A stretch of DNA of 64,000 nucleotides, from contig OY294044.1 in NCBI GenBank assembly GCA_958510825.1, positions 73,296,095-73,360,094 of the forward strand, read 5' to 3'. Position 1 is the first letter of the stretch, and each line of letters begins with the position of its first letter. The notes under the pieces were generated by a model, which worked only from the letters and a program-made list of their open reading frames with translations, did no database searches and was not told the DNA's origin. The stretch comes from Brachypterus glaber. Its lineage: Eukaryota; Arthropoda; Insecta; Coleoptera; Kateretidae. Below, piece after piece: positions 1-10,030 of the stretch. The translations under genes and the position numbers were made by a program.

Positions 1-955
1 TCCTCCACTCCAAAAGACACACAGAAAAAGATCAGCCCCTAAAAGGCCCATAAAATACGATTTTTTGCACATATCGTTTCTGCTGTTGGTGGTAAAAAAA
101 TTAAAATTACATCAAATCAAAGAGCGTTCAAAATTTAATAAAAAACATTCCAATCATATTTTTCTCAATTTTCATTGGTTAGGAGATATTAATTTTTTTG
201 TGGTTTAGGCTAAATCCAAGTTGGATCATTTTAGTGCAGAGCGCCATTTCGGCACCTTTTAATATATCATATTAATATTTTTCAAAATATCTTACATATA
301 TCCAAGGATGATTTATGAAAAATTTCAGCCCAATCGGATAAGGGCATATGATACGCCTATACGGCCCTTAATTTTCTTATATGGCTAAATTTAATATTAA
401 AAGAGTAATAGCCTTTTAAAAAGTAACGTTTTTGGTAGCACAAAATGTTACTTCACTTGATTGCATTTTTTTTGAAAATGGTAGCTCCTACAATGTTACA
501 CCATTTGACATTTTTTATGTATTTTTACTCAAGGAATCCATATTTTTTACAAAACATTCAAACGTCTCACAATTTATAAGCAATGCAGGTACGCATTGAA
601 TATATTTTATTTAACAGATCCCAACTTTATATTGCCGTTCCGAACCCCGCCTTTAGCAAACAGAATAGTTTTACTTAAACTGAGCTACCGCCAATATTTT
701 ACTTAAAGTTTTTTAAGTTAAATAATGAACAGACCTGCCTTTAATAAACCTTTATTACTGGCACAGAAAGTCATTACAAACTAAAAATTCATCTACACGG
801 TATAAACCCGAAAGTGAAAGTTCTTTTAATTTTAGTGGTCAATTAAAATTTTAAATTTAAAACGATTGAACTATTTATTGTATTTTAGAATCTACATATA
901 CCCTGTATAATAAAATTAATGGAACATTGATAAACCACAAAAAAAACTAATACTA
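1..955. other. unassigned AT-rich sequence
   Basis: No coding region is recognisable on either strand. A short hairpin (AAGGGC...GCCCTT) lies near 340-368. The stretch around 420-560 has phrases (valued only as weak resemblance) like those at the ends of the foldback family seen at 49.7 and 54.6 kb, such as a TGTATTTTTACTCAAGGAAT segment, so it may be an old fragment of that family. Confidence 0.4.
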
Positions 956-1661
956 CACTTCTGCTCAAAAATATCGGCCCACCTAAAAAAATACACATTT
1001 TCAAATGCTAATAACTCCAAAACTATTCAATAGATTTATTTGACCTTTTTTTTATTTTAAAGCTTGAACTTTTAGCTCTTAATTACTGGAATAAAAATTA
1101 TCAAAAATCTTTTTTTAAACCGGCAGCAATGAAAATTACACAGCTATGTTTTTTTACTGCTTCTTTCGATATGCGCACGGTTTGCCACTGCATATTTTTT
1201 TACAATTTAATTAATTGATTTTATAGGCCAATTAAATGGGAGTAATTTCTTTTTTAACTTTTTAATTTTCCTTTTCTCGTTTAGGAGATATACGGTTTTT
1301 TCTGAAAATAAACAGTTTTGCAAATAACAAAAAAACTACACAGTGGATTTAATTGATTTATTTTTTAATTTGAAGCTTAAGTCCTTAACTTTTATTTATT
1401 TAATTTAAGTTTCTGGTGCAAACATGTTTAAACTGGGTTTACATTGCTTAAATAGTCATGTTTTTTTTACCCAATCTTTTTTGATGCAATTTAACCACAA
1501 ACTCAAATGTTTCCATAAGTTTTAAAACTTATTCTAAAAGCCACACTTATTGTGACTGATTCCTTCTTTTATTTTTTATCATAAGTCTTCTCATTTAGGA
1601 GAAATTAAAGTTTTTCGGAAAAAGTGACTTTTTAATCAGTGGGCTAGTGCCACCCCTGTAA
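956..1661 (+). repeat. left terminal inverted repeat of the Tc1-like transposon
   Basis: It matches the complement of 4062-4766 along its whole length with scattered mismatches. Internally it contains at least two diverged direct units: the AAGCTT-containing block near 1060 recurs near 1375, and the TTTAGGAGA phrase near 1282 recurs near 1596. Confidence 0.85.
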
Positions 1662-2560
1662 AACTGTATATGACGGAAAAGCGTCGATAGAATATAAAGA
1701 TCTATTGCACTTCTATAACTTTAGCTTAAATAAATACATTTAATTAACACGTTTTCTGCGTTAGCAACTTTTTGGTTCCCAGCTCAGACTGCGTTTTGAG
1801 GTATATATGTCGAACGAACTTTGCACAGACTGTTTAAATCTCTAATGGTACTCCAAAAACAAGTTCTAACGTCTTTTTAAGGACTTTTTGCTTTTTAATT
1901 TTTTTTAAACAAAATATTTTATCAAATAAAATAACAATAAACAAATTTTAAATTTTATTAAAATTATTTAATAACAATTATAAACACAAAAAAACGTATT
2001 AGACGTCTATGTTTTTTTACAACAATGCTGTTTTTCGTTATTATTAGTTACATTACATTATGGTCAATAAAACATTCAATTTAATTTAACAAAACACTAA
2101 AACTAACCAACATTACACGGTTGAGGCTAGGTTATCAATGTGTATACACTATAGTTAAAATTTATCTACATAAATATTATAGACGTTATAGTCATATTTC
2201 CCAATGTTTTTCATACAGAATTAGGTTTTAGGCAGCTGTATATCCCATGCCTGGCAGCATTTACTCCTATTCTTTTCAAAATAATAATTCCATTCCTTTT
2301 TTTGTACATTTTCCAATTTTTTTTTCACAAATATTCCATACCGTAATTTAACACAACAATAGTTCAGAACCACACAATTATAGTCCAGCCACATATATTC
2401 CATAAGCAGTTTATTTTAAAAAATATGTATTATTTTTCCATCAAATTTGTTCCTATTTACCAGCACTTATTTCCAAGCCACCCATGAGGTAAAGTGATTA
2501 GCTCGTTTTTTTTTATACTGTTTTCCCCATTAGGCCTAATCCACAAAAAACTTGCAAACT

Positions 2561-2720
2561 CAATAAGAATAATACAGAACACAATAACAGAATACTAAAT
2601 AACAGAACACAATAACAGAATGCTCAATAACAACCATACAGAACACAATAAAAGAATACTCAATAACAAAACACAATTAGAGAATACACAATAACAGAAT
2701 ACTCAATAACAATAATACAG
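2561..2720. repeat. short tandem array (minisatellite), ~30-bp unit
   Basis: An imperfect array of the phrases ACAGAACACAATAACAG and AATACTCAATAAC repeated about five times. It lies in the 3' half of the Tc1-like transposon, outside the transposase frame. Unit boundaries are blurred by substitutions. Confidence 0.75.
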
Positions 2721-2721
2721 G

Positions 2722-2906
2722 ACACAAAATTTTGAAAAATGTGTTTTTAGTGTAATTACTGCTCGTATTGAGATCTACTGATCTGTATAACTGGCATATT
2801 ACATGAAACTATGCTATAGTTATATGTAATATGCCAGTTATACAGGTCGGTAGATCCTAATAAGAGCCGTAATTACACTAAAAACACATTTTTCAAAATT
2901 TTGTGT
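2722..2906. mobile_element. 185-bp palindromic MITE inside the Tc1-like transposon
   Basis: Both ends read ACACAAAATTTTGAAAAATG in inverted orientation and the two halves pair across almost the whole length, around a centre near 2815. It sits 39 bp beyond the transposase stop codon (minus strand), so it was either tolerated as 3' UTR or inserted after the host transposon. No clear target duplication is visible. Confidence 0.8.
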
Positions 2907-2944
2907 TATAACACTGTTCTGTAACGGGTGCGATATGTCTAATA

Positions 2945-3974
2945 TTAATATCTGGTATTTCCCCCCCTAGCCCTAAGTACATCCTGTACTCTATTACTCA
3001 TAGAGAGAATTAAGTTTCTTATAGTATTCTGAGGTATATTTTCCCATTCTTCCTCGACTGCTATAATTAGTTCTGGAATTGTCGCTGGCGCTGGGTTCCT
3101 TGATCGAATTCTTCTTTTTAACTCATCCCAGAGATGTTCGATTGGGTTAAGATCGGGGCTATTAGCTGGCCACTCTAAGACGTCGATACCGACATCTCTT
3201 AAGTATCGTCTGACATTTGCTGCAGTATGCGGCTTTGCATTGTCTTGCATGTAAATAAAGTCATCGCCTATAAATCCGGCGTAAGGTACGACGTGCTCTT
3301 CCAAAATTTCTTCGACATACCTTTCCGCTGTAAGACTTCGCCTTTGCCGTCCACGTTCTTTCCTTATAATAAAAACGGGTTCAGTTTTAGCTTCCAATGA
3401 TATACCTCCCCATATCATGCACGATCTACCACCATAACTAACTGCAGGCCTGTGCATAACGTTCTCCAGGACGTCGGTAGACACGCTGTCTTGCATCATT
3501 CCCAAATAGACATATCCTGGTTTCATCAGAAAACATAACCTTTGCCCATTGGTTTCTGTCCCAGTTTAAATGTCTTCTTGCAAACTGCAGCCTGGCACGA
3601 CGATGGTTAGCAGTGAGTTTAGGTCCAGTTGCGGCCTTATAAGAGCAAAGGTTTCTTTCAAAAAGCCTTCGACCAATAGTGGACCTACTTACTGCTACAC
3701 ATCTTGTTTCTTGAAGCCGTGATCTCAAATTAACTGATATTAGACGACGATTCCGCAGGGAATTAAACTCGATAAATCGGTCATCCCGAGCGGACGTGCA
3801 CCTATGTCTGCCAGCTCCTTGGCGTCGACTAAAGGAACCGGTCTCCTCAAAACGTTGGAATACTCTTCTTACCGCTGCTCTCGTAATATTTAACTGTTGA
3901 GCAACATAACGCTGACTGTGCCCTTCTTGTAGCAGAGCTACAGCTTGGGAAGCTACTTCCGGACTTGTTTCCAT
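2945..3974 (-). pseudogene. Tc1/mariner-superfamily DD34E transposase, one frameshift
   Basis: This would cut and paste the surrounding transposon by binding its inverted repeats and cleaving with a DDE catalytic centre. The upstream frame (3974 to 3438, 178 aa, ATG start at 3974) carries helix-turn-helix DNA-binding regions over residues ~1-110, a basic GRPR-like linker (QGAGRHR, ~53-59) and the first catalytic Asp in VMFSDETR (residue 150). It ends early with TAG at 3438-3440. The second frame (to TAA at 2945) supplies the second Asp in YMQDNAKPH and the Glu in SPDLNPIEHLW; exactly 34 residues lie between them, the DD34E signature of Tc1. The two frames overlap around 3430-3460, where a single indel separates them. 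The combined length of about 340 residues is normal for Tc1. All three catalytic residues remain, so the copy is probably recent but inactive as written. Confidence 0.92.
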
Positions 3975-4061
3975 TTAAATAATACAATTAAATAAAATTT
4001 TAACGAGTTAAAAAAGTATTGTCACATAAGTGACAAGTCTTGTCAATCATAAAAAAGTTAG

Positions 4062-4766
4062 TTACAGGGGTGGCACTAGCCCACCACTTAAAAAGTCCTT
4101 ATTTACCAAAAAAACATAATTTCTCCTAAATGAGAAGACTTATGATAAAAAATAAAAGACGGAATCAGTCACAATAAGTGTGGCTATTAGAATAAGTTTT
4201 AAAACTTATGGAAAGATTTGAGTTTGTGTTTAAATTGCAACAAAAAAGATCGAGTAAAAAAAACATGACTATTTAAGCAATGTAAACTCAGTTTAAACAT
4301 GTTTCCAACAGAAACCTAAATAAAATAAATAAAAGTTTACGATTTAAGCTTCAAATAAAAAAAAATCAATTAAATCCATTGCGTAGTTTTTTTGTTACTT
4401 GCAAAAATGTAAATTTTTAGAAAAAACCTTATATCTCCTAAACGAGAAAAGGAAAATTAAAAAATTTAAAAAGAGATTACTTCCATTTAATTAGGCTATA
4501 AAATCAATTAATTAAATTGTAAAAAAATATGCAGTGGCGAACCATGCGCATATCGAAAGGTGCAGTAAAAAAACATAGCTGTGCACTTTTCATTGCTGCC
4601 GGTATAAAAAAAGATGTTTGATAATTTTTATTCCAGTAAGTAAGAGCTAAAAGTTCAAGCTTCAAAATAAAAAAAAGATCGAATAAATCCATTCAATAGT
4701 TTTGGAGATATTTGCATTCAAAAATGTGTATTTTTTTAGGTGGGCCGATATTTTTGAGCAGAAGTG
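4062..4766 (-). repeat. right terminal inverted repeat of the Tc1-like transposon
   Basis: This is the inverted partner of 956-1661. A chance 62-codon ORF lies inside it. Confidence 0.85.
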
Positions 4767-5284
4767 TATTAAAAAAAATAACAAAAACTTAAATATTAAT
4801 AAAAAAACAGTTCCGCTGTAGAGATTTGAACCCAGACCATTTTTGGGGACTGGATTTTGTTTACTGCCTAAATTAACTGATCCACTGACTGTCTGTTTTT
4901 TCGTTTAAAATAACTTGACTTAAGGTAAAAAATATTATTTAGAAAATAACTTTTTAACTCTTGTGTGTATATTAAAGGCTTTGTGTGATAAATATATAAT
5001 ATAAAAATATTATTCCATTTAAGTTAGTTTTACTATACATGCCACTGAAAATTAAATAAATGACTATCGCTACGCCCGTCATTCATTAAACTAAAAACCT
5101 TAAATCCACCTTAATTTTTAGCTTAGGTGACCCCATCGAAAAACCCGATAAAATTTTGTCCATAATAAACTTTATAACTTGGGCATCCGGGGTATAATCC
5201 TTGATTGGATAATTTCGTTTTTGCAAAATAGAGAATTGCAAGTAAAGTGTGGCAACATATTATCGAAGAAATTTAAAATAAATA
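4767..5284. other. unassigned sequence with a weak tRNA-like segment
   Basis: On the minus strand, 4905 to 4812 contains GGTTCAAATC, a fair match to a pol III B box, preceded by a possible A box (TGGATCAGTTAATTTAG). The T-stem pairs poorly, so a functional tRNA is unlikely; a worn SINE head is possible. The rest shows nothing recognisable. Confidence 0.25.
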
Positions 5285-6261
5285 TAGGCGCTTATATTTC
5301 TTTTATATATCACCGATCTAGTACTCTCAGGTTACGTTATTAACTTTGCCGACGATACCTCTATAGCTATAGCCGCAAATTCGGAAGCAGAATTGATCAA
5401 TAAAATTAATATGGTCATAAACGAAATGGAGCAGTGGTGCTGGGCTAATAGGCTCATTTTGAATCTAGATAAAACCGTTAAAATACACTTTTACAACCAA
5501 ACTCCACGCTTGCAATTTCTTGATTTCTCCGATAGTGTAAAGTTTTTGGGCTCATACTTGGATTCGAAATTAACAGGGGCAAACCAAGTAAATCACGTAT
5601 GTAAAAAACTTAATTCTTCTTTTTTTGCTCTACTTAATCTCAAGCCAAATGTATCACAAAATGCTCTTATACAAAGTTATTATGCTTTGGCACACTCACA
5701 TGTAGCATATAATATAATTGTATGGGGTAGAACCCAAGAAATAAATCGCGTCTTTATTTTGCAAAAAAGGATCATACCCCTAATTTTTAATATTGGCTTT
5801 CGGCAATCATGTAGGAAAACTTTTAAAGACAATAACATTCTGACTGTGATATGTATATTTATTTTTAAATGTGCCGTTTTTGTGTATAAAAACAAAAATT
5901 TATTTTTAAAAAACTCCGACATTAGTAGGGATATTACTCGAAATTGTATGCAGCTTACATAACAGTACAAAGTACGAAAAAGGCCCTTATTATTCCTGCG
6001 TCAAAGTATACAATAAGATTCCTGCAGAGATTAAAAGTTTAAAAACAATAAAAAAATTTAAGTCTAAATTAAAATCATTTTTAACGGTAAATGCATTTTA
6101 TTCATTTGAGGAATTTCTTAGTTTCGGTTAATACCGTACTAATGTCCAATAATTTTAGTATATATGTTTCTGTACTTAGTTTTAAGCCTTATTTATTTAT
6201 TTATTCTTATGGCTTGTCTTATGTTGACCTACTAGACTAATAAATGATTTGATTTGATTTT
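5285..6261 (+). mobile_element. 5'-truncated non-LTR retrotransposon (jockey/BS-like), copy 1
   Basis: It begins abruptly within the RT palm domain, the usual result of incomplete reverse transcription, and ends with a short TGATT-repeat tail at 6243-6261 after an AATAAATGATT segment. It holds the C-terminal part of the RT reading frame and the 3' UTR. The same C-terminal signature occurs in the copy at 47.6-48.8 kb. Confidence 0.85.
5288..6131 (+). pseudogene. non-LTR reverse transcriptase, C-terminal fragment with frameshift
   Basis: The frame is open upstream of the first ATG from 5288 and reads FLLYITDL then INFADDTSIAI, which is the FADD form of the RT catalytic box at about 5342-5365. 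The thumb and C-terminal region follow (WCWANRLILNLDKT, VKFLGSYLD, VWGRTQEINRVFILQKRIIPLI), all typical of jockey/BS-type insect LINEs. The frame stops at 5962, but the neighbouring frame continues at once with NSTKYEKGPYYSCVKVYNKI and ends FYSFEEFLSFG at TAA 6129-6131, so one indel lies near 5955-5965. The N-terminal RT motifs and the endonuclease are missing. Confidence 0.88.
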
Positions 6262-6384
6262 ACAACTTTTACCGTTTCGGAAAAAACTGATTGGGTCGGG
6301 AACTTTGGATCACCCGGTACATGCCGCGTTTCTCTTTAGTAGGGCAGAGTACCGTTACATATATAAATAAAAAATTATCTTCCG

Positions 6385-6523
6385 AATTACACATGATTTT
6401 TCGAATTATCGGGAAAAAATCAAAGTTTTCATTCCAATTTGCTGTCAAAGGAAATAATTACTCCAGCAAATTTTCAAGAAAACAGAGATTTTTCCTGCAT
6501 AATTCTCAGCCTCTTGTGTAATT
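6385..6523. mobile_element. small palindromic MITE, deleted copy of the 46.7-kb family
   Basis: The ends read AATTACACATGATT... and ...CCTCTTGTGTAATT in inverted orientation. It aligns with 46730-46904 but lacks that copy's GC-rich centre (GGGCGATGCCCC). A 76-codon ORF over it is a by-product. Confidence 0.75.
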
Positions 6524-6539
6524 GTATATGAGAACTTAA

Positions 6540-7681
6540 GAACCTGGCACACATATAGGGGGGTTTCTGGGCCTCAGTCAAATTGCCTCAAATTTTGATA
6601 TTTTGTAATTTCGGGGGTAAACATTAAATTAGGAAAATTGCAGCCAAATTAAATGACTAGTTTCGGAGAAAAACGCTTTTAAAAATCTAATTCCATGACA
6701 GATTTTTTGACGTATATTAAGGTTATTTTTTACTTAGGTAAATATTAACTTAATTAGCCGTTTTAAGTTTATTATACTTTATTAATTAAAGAACAGGCAA
6801 GATAAATATTACATAAAAGGCTTTATTATCATTTACTTACATGTGGTTCTATAAAAATCGATAAAAATTTTAAAACTTTGTGAAACTTCCACATGCTGGA
6901 ATTTTTCAGGTGTTTGCTAATTATCTGCATATTTTCTGTTAGATTTTTGCTTGATTATGTTAAAACATGGTTTGGTACATCGACAAATATTTTATAATTA
7001 TATATTTTAGATTTTCTTGATATATTTTTTTAAAACATGATGGTTGACAAATCTCTCATGATATTTTCATATGCAAAACATATTATTGAGATTGCCTAGC
7101 AACAACTTAATTCATTAGTGAACCCTTTATAGTAATATTTATTAAAAGTTGTTGCTAGGCAATCTCAATAATATATTTTACCTATGAAAATATGATGACA
7201 GATTTGTCAAGCCTCAGACGTATTTTTGGAAAAATATATCAAGAAAATCTAAAATATATAATTATAAAATATTTGTCGATTTACCAAACCATGTTTCAAC
7301 ATAATCAAGCAAAAATCTAACAGAAAATATGCAGATAATTAGCAAACACGTGGAAAATGCCAGCATGTGGAAGTTTCACAAAATTTTAAAATTTTTATCG
7401 ATTTTTATAGAACCACATGTAAGTAAATGATAATAAAGCCTTTTATGTAATATTTATCTTGCCTGTTCTTTAATTAATAAAGTATAATAAACTTAAAACT
7501 GCTAATTAATATACGTCAAAAAATCTGTCATAAAATTAGATTTTTAAAAGCGTTTTTATCTGAAACTGGTCATTTAATTTGGCTGCAATTTTCCTAATTT
7601 AACCCCGAAATTACAAAATATCAAAATTTGAGGCAGTTTGACTGAGGTCCAGGAACCCCCCTATATGTGTGCCAGCTTCTT
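6540..7681. mobile_element. 1.14-kb foldback element with ~540-bp arms and TTAA flanks
   Basis: The halves 6540-7085 and 7140-7681 are inverted copies around a short loop near 7110. The ends read CTGGCACACATATAGGGGGG on both sides in inverted form. TTAA occurs immediately outside at 6536-6539 and 7682-7685, as in piggyBac-type insertions. No coding capacity is visible, so it would be non-autonomous. It abuts the MITE on the left and the second LINE on the right. Confidence 0.8.
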
Positions 7682-7689
7682 TTAAATAG

Positions 7690-9303
7690 AATTGTATAGG
7701 AAAGTCGCCTAATTTTGGATACCATTTACAATATAATAATTATAGTATAAATGAATCACAGTACAATAATTTAAATCTTAATATTTCCAAATGTGATGTA
7801 ACAGTTGAAGATGTATTTCGTAAATTATCATGTTTGCCTGATAAATTGAATTCAGGGCCTGATAAAATTCCGCCTTTTTTCCTAAAAAGAACATGCGCTT
7901 CGCTGTCTTATCCCATATCATCATTATATAATGTATCTCTATCCCAAGGATTCTTTCCAAGTATTTGGAAAGAAACTTACATAACTCCTATTCACAAGTC
8001 CGGCGATAAGAGCAACGGAGTCAATTATCGCCCGATCAGCGGCCTTTCTACCCTAGCCAAAGTTTTTGAGCAACTGGTAACTGAACATATTACACCTTTA
8101 ATTCGTAATTTAATTAATTCTAAGCAGCATGGTTTTTCTAAAGGGAAATCAACAGTTACAAACTTATTAATTTACTCAAATTATATTTTTAGTGCTATGG
8201 AGTTAGGTATTCAAGTTGATTCTATCTATACAGATTTCAAAAAGGCATTTGATCGGGTTGATATTGGTTTACTTCTTCTAAAACTCAAATTGTATGGCAT
8301 AACTGGTCCACTGTATAACTGGTTAAAAAGTTATCTCACTGATAGAAAGCAAATAGTTGTAATATTAGGATTTTTTTCATATTTAATAGATGTAACATCA
8401 GGCGTGCCTCAAGGCTCTCACTTAGGACCTATCCTCTTTTTGCTTTTCATCAATGACATTGTTTACTGCATCTGGTTTTGTGAGGTGCTATTATTTGCCG
8501 ATGATTTAAAACTTTTTAAGACAATAACTTCACTTAATGATTACCAGTTGTTACAGTCGGACTTAAACCGAATCACCGAATGGTGTAGAAATAATTTTCT
8601 AGATCTTAATATAAGCAAATGCAAGGTTATATCCTTTTCAAAAAGAGTTGAGATCTTGAATTTTAATTATTTTGTTTTAAATACTGAACTTGAAAGAGTC
8701 TCTAGTATAGCAGATTTGGGGGTCTTATTTGATACCAAAATGACATTTGTTCCACATATAAACAATATTGTTAATAAGGCGCTCAGAATGTGTGGTTTTG
8801 TTATAAGACAATGTCAAGATTTTACAAATATTCCTGCTATAGTCTTACTTTTCAATACTTTTTCTCGTAGCATTCTGGAATATGCGTCCATTATATGGAG
8901 ACCGTCATACCAGTGTCACATTAACCTTATTGAAAAAGTTCAGAAAAAAATTACTAAATTTTTGCTATATAAGCTAAAGATTTCTAATGATATTAGTTAT
9001 AATGACAAGTTATCCCTTTTAGAATTGGAGTCACTGGCAAATAGACGTATTAATATTGATAAAATATTTATGTATAAGCTTTTCAACAATTTAATTACTT
9101 GTCCTGATATTTTAAAACTTTTTTACTTTCGTGCATCTTCTGTTCATACTCGTAATACAAACTTGTTACACATTCCCTTTTCAAGAACCAATTTTTTTCA
9201 GTTTAGTCCAATTCCTAGATTGGCTAGAAATTTAAATCAGTGTAATATTGATATTTTTAACATAACCTTAGTAGGTTTTAAGAAATATCTTAAAAATGTT
9301 TAA
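7690..9303 (+). CDS. non-LTR retrotransposon reverse transcriptase (partial, open frame)
   Basis: It would copy LINE RNA into DNA at a nicked target in the nucleus. About 537 codons are open without a stop from 7690; the first in-frame ATG is late, so the true start lies in the missing 5' part. Counting from the TTG at 7834, the RT blocks appear in order: GPDKIPPFFLK (~9-19), WKETYITPIHKSGDKSNGVNYRPIS (~45-69), HGFSKGKSTVTNL (~99-111), YTDFKKAFD with the first catalytic Asp (~132-140), SGVPQGSHLGPILFLLFINDI (~189-209) and LLFADDLKLF with the catalytic Asp pair (~219-228). The C-terminal part has SIADLGVLFD, VQKKITKFLLYK and ends in GFKKYLKNV. The family is jockey/CR1-like. It belongs to a different subfamily from the 5.3- and 48-kb copies. 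A frame this clean suggests a young insertion. Confidence 0.9.
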   Translation, partial: NCIGKSPNFGYHLQYNNYSINESQYNNLNLNISKCDVTVEDVFRKLSCLPDKLNSGPDKIPPFFLKRTCASLSYPISSLYNVSLSQGFFPSIWKETYITPIHKSGDKSNGVNYRPISGLSTLAKVFEQLVTEHITPLIRNLINSKQHGFSKGKSTVTNLLIYSNYIFSAMELGIQVDSIYTDFKKAFDRVDIGLLLLKLKLYGITGPLYNWLKSYLTDRKQIVVILGFFSYLIDVTSGVPQGSHLGPILFLLFINDIVYCIWFCEVLLFADDLKLFKTITSLNDYQLLQSDLNRITEWCRNNFLDLNISKCKVISFSKRVEILNFNYFVLNTELERVSSIADLGVLFDTKMTFVPHINNIVNKALRMCGFVIRQCQDFTNIPAIVLLFNTFSRSILEYASIIWRPSYQCHINLIEKVQKKITKFLLYKLKISNDISYNDKLSLLELESLANRRINIDKIFMYKLFNNLITCPDILKLFYFRASSVHTRNTNLLHIPFSRTNFFQFSPIPRLARNLNQCNIDIFNITLVGFKKYLKNV

Positions 9304-9454
9304 TTGTTTAATTATTTTACTTTTATAGGTACTTAGTTATTTATTAAGTATTTAGTTATTATTACAAAATTGTTTTTTCTTACGTATTGTACTACTTGGA
9401 TTTTTTCTGTAATGTACAACAATAAATAAAATAAAAAAAAAATAAAATAAAATT
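7690..9454 (+). mobile_element. 5'-truncated non-LTR retrotransposon with intact RT frame, copy 2
   Basis: The coding frame is open from 7690 directly after the foldback element and is followed by a 150-bp 3' UTR and an A-rich tail of AATAAA-like repeats at 9420-9454. The endonuclease domain is absent, which points to 5' truncation, or to the foldback having landed in it. Confidence 0.85.
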
Positions 9455-9500
9455 TTTCCAATATTTAATAGGTGGTATTACTTTTTAATATTTTGTAATA

Positions 9501-10030
9501 CCGGGTGTCCCACCAGGTTCTTGACAAGCTATATCTCCGTTATTTTAAAAGATAATTTTTTTTGCAAAAAAACAAAGTTAAATGGGAGCCATTGAAGTTT
9601 TTATTGACGTATTCAAAACCACCCCTTGCTTAGCCACCCCCTTAAAACCACCCTCAATTTCTGTTTTTCAAATAGCACCCCCCCCCCATTTTTATCAAAG
9701 AATATGAATGTAAATGTTATTCTTAATTCAACCATGTATTATAAGTAGTATCTTATTTCTTAAAGGGGCACCAAATAACAACTATTATTTATTAATAATA
9801 TTGCCCCACCAGGTTTTAAACGGGATATATCTCCGTTGTTTAAAAAGATAAAAAAAATCGAAAAAACAAAAGTAAATGCGAGTCAAAGTAGAATTTGCTG
9901 ACTTATGCAAAAATACCCCTTACTTACCCACCCTCTTGGAACCACCCCCAACTTTTGTTTTTTAAATAGCACCCCCCTATTTTTACTAAAGAATATGAAA
10001 GCATATTTTATTCTAAATTCAACCATGTCT
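9501..10030 (+). repeat. two diverged tandem units of ~296 bp
   Basis: The phrase CCACCAGGTT...ATATCTCCGTT starts unit 1 at 9510 and unit 2 at 9806. Both units continue with AAAGTAAATG-like, CACCC-rich and ATTTTTA(T/C)(C/T)AAAGAATATGAA segments in the same order. Unit 1 is preceded by ATACCGGGTGTCC. No coding role is evident. Confidence 0.75.

Larger units (their letters stand above)
956..4766 (-). mobile_element. Tc1-like transposon with ~706-bp terminal inverted repeats
   Basis: Inverted arms run 956-1661 and 4062-4766 and are flanked by TA on both sides (954-955, 4767-4768), the target duplication expected of Tc1/mariner elements. The ends read CACTTCTGCTCAAAAATATC and its complement. The inner edges of the arms are GTGGGCTAGTGCCACCCC and its complement. 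The arms are far longer than the short or 50-250 bp repeats of most Tc1 elements and are built from diverged direct units of about 320 bp (phrases TTTAGGAGA and an AAGCTT-centred block recur). The transposase gene lies on the minus strand inside, together with a minisatellite and a small MITE. The element at 30102-31107 is a related non-autonomous copy. Confidence 0.85.

Noticed and set aside
2565..2720. CRISPR-like array
   Set aside because: Repeats are contiguous with no unique spacers of fixed length; it is a minisatellite within a eukaryotic transposon.
5680..5970. 96-codon minus-strand ORF
   Set aside because: Antisense shadow of the RT fragment at 5288-6131.
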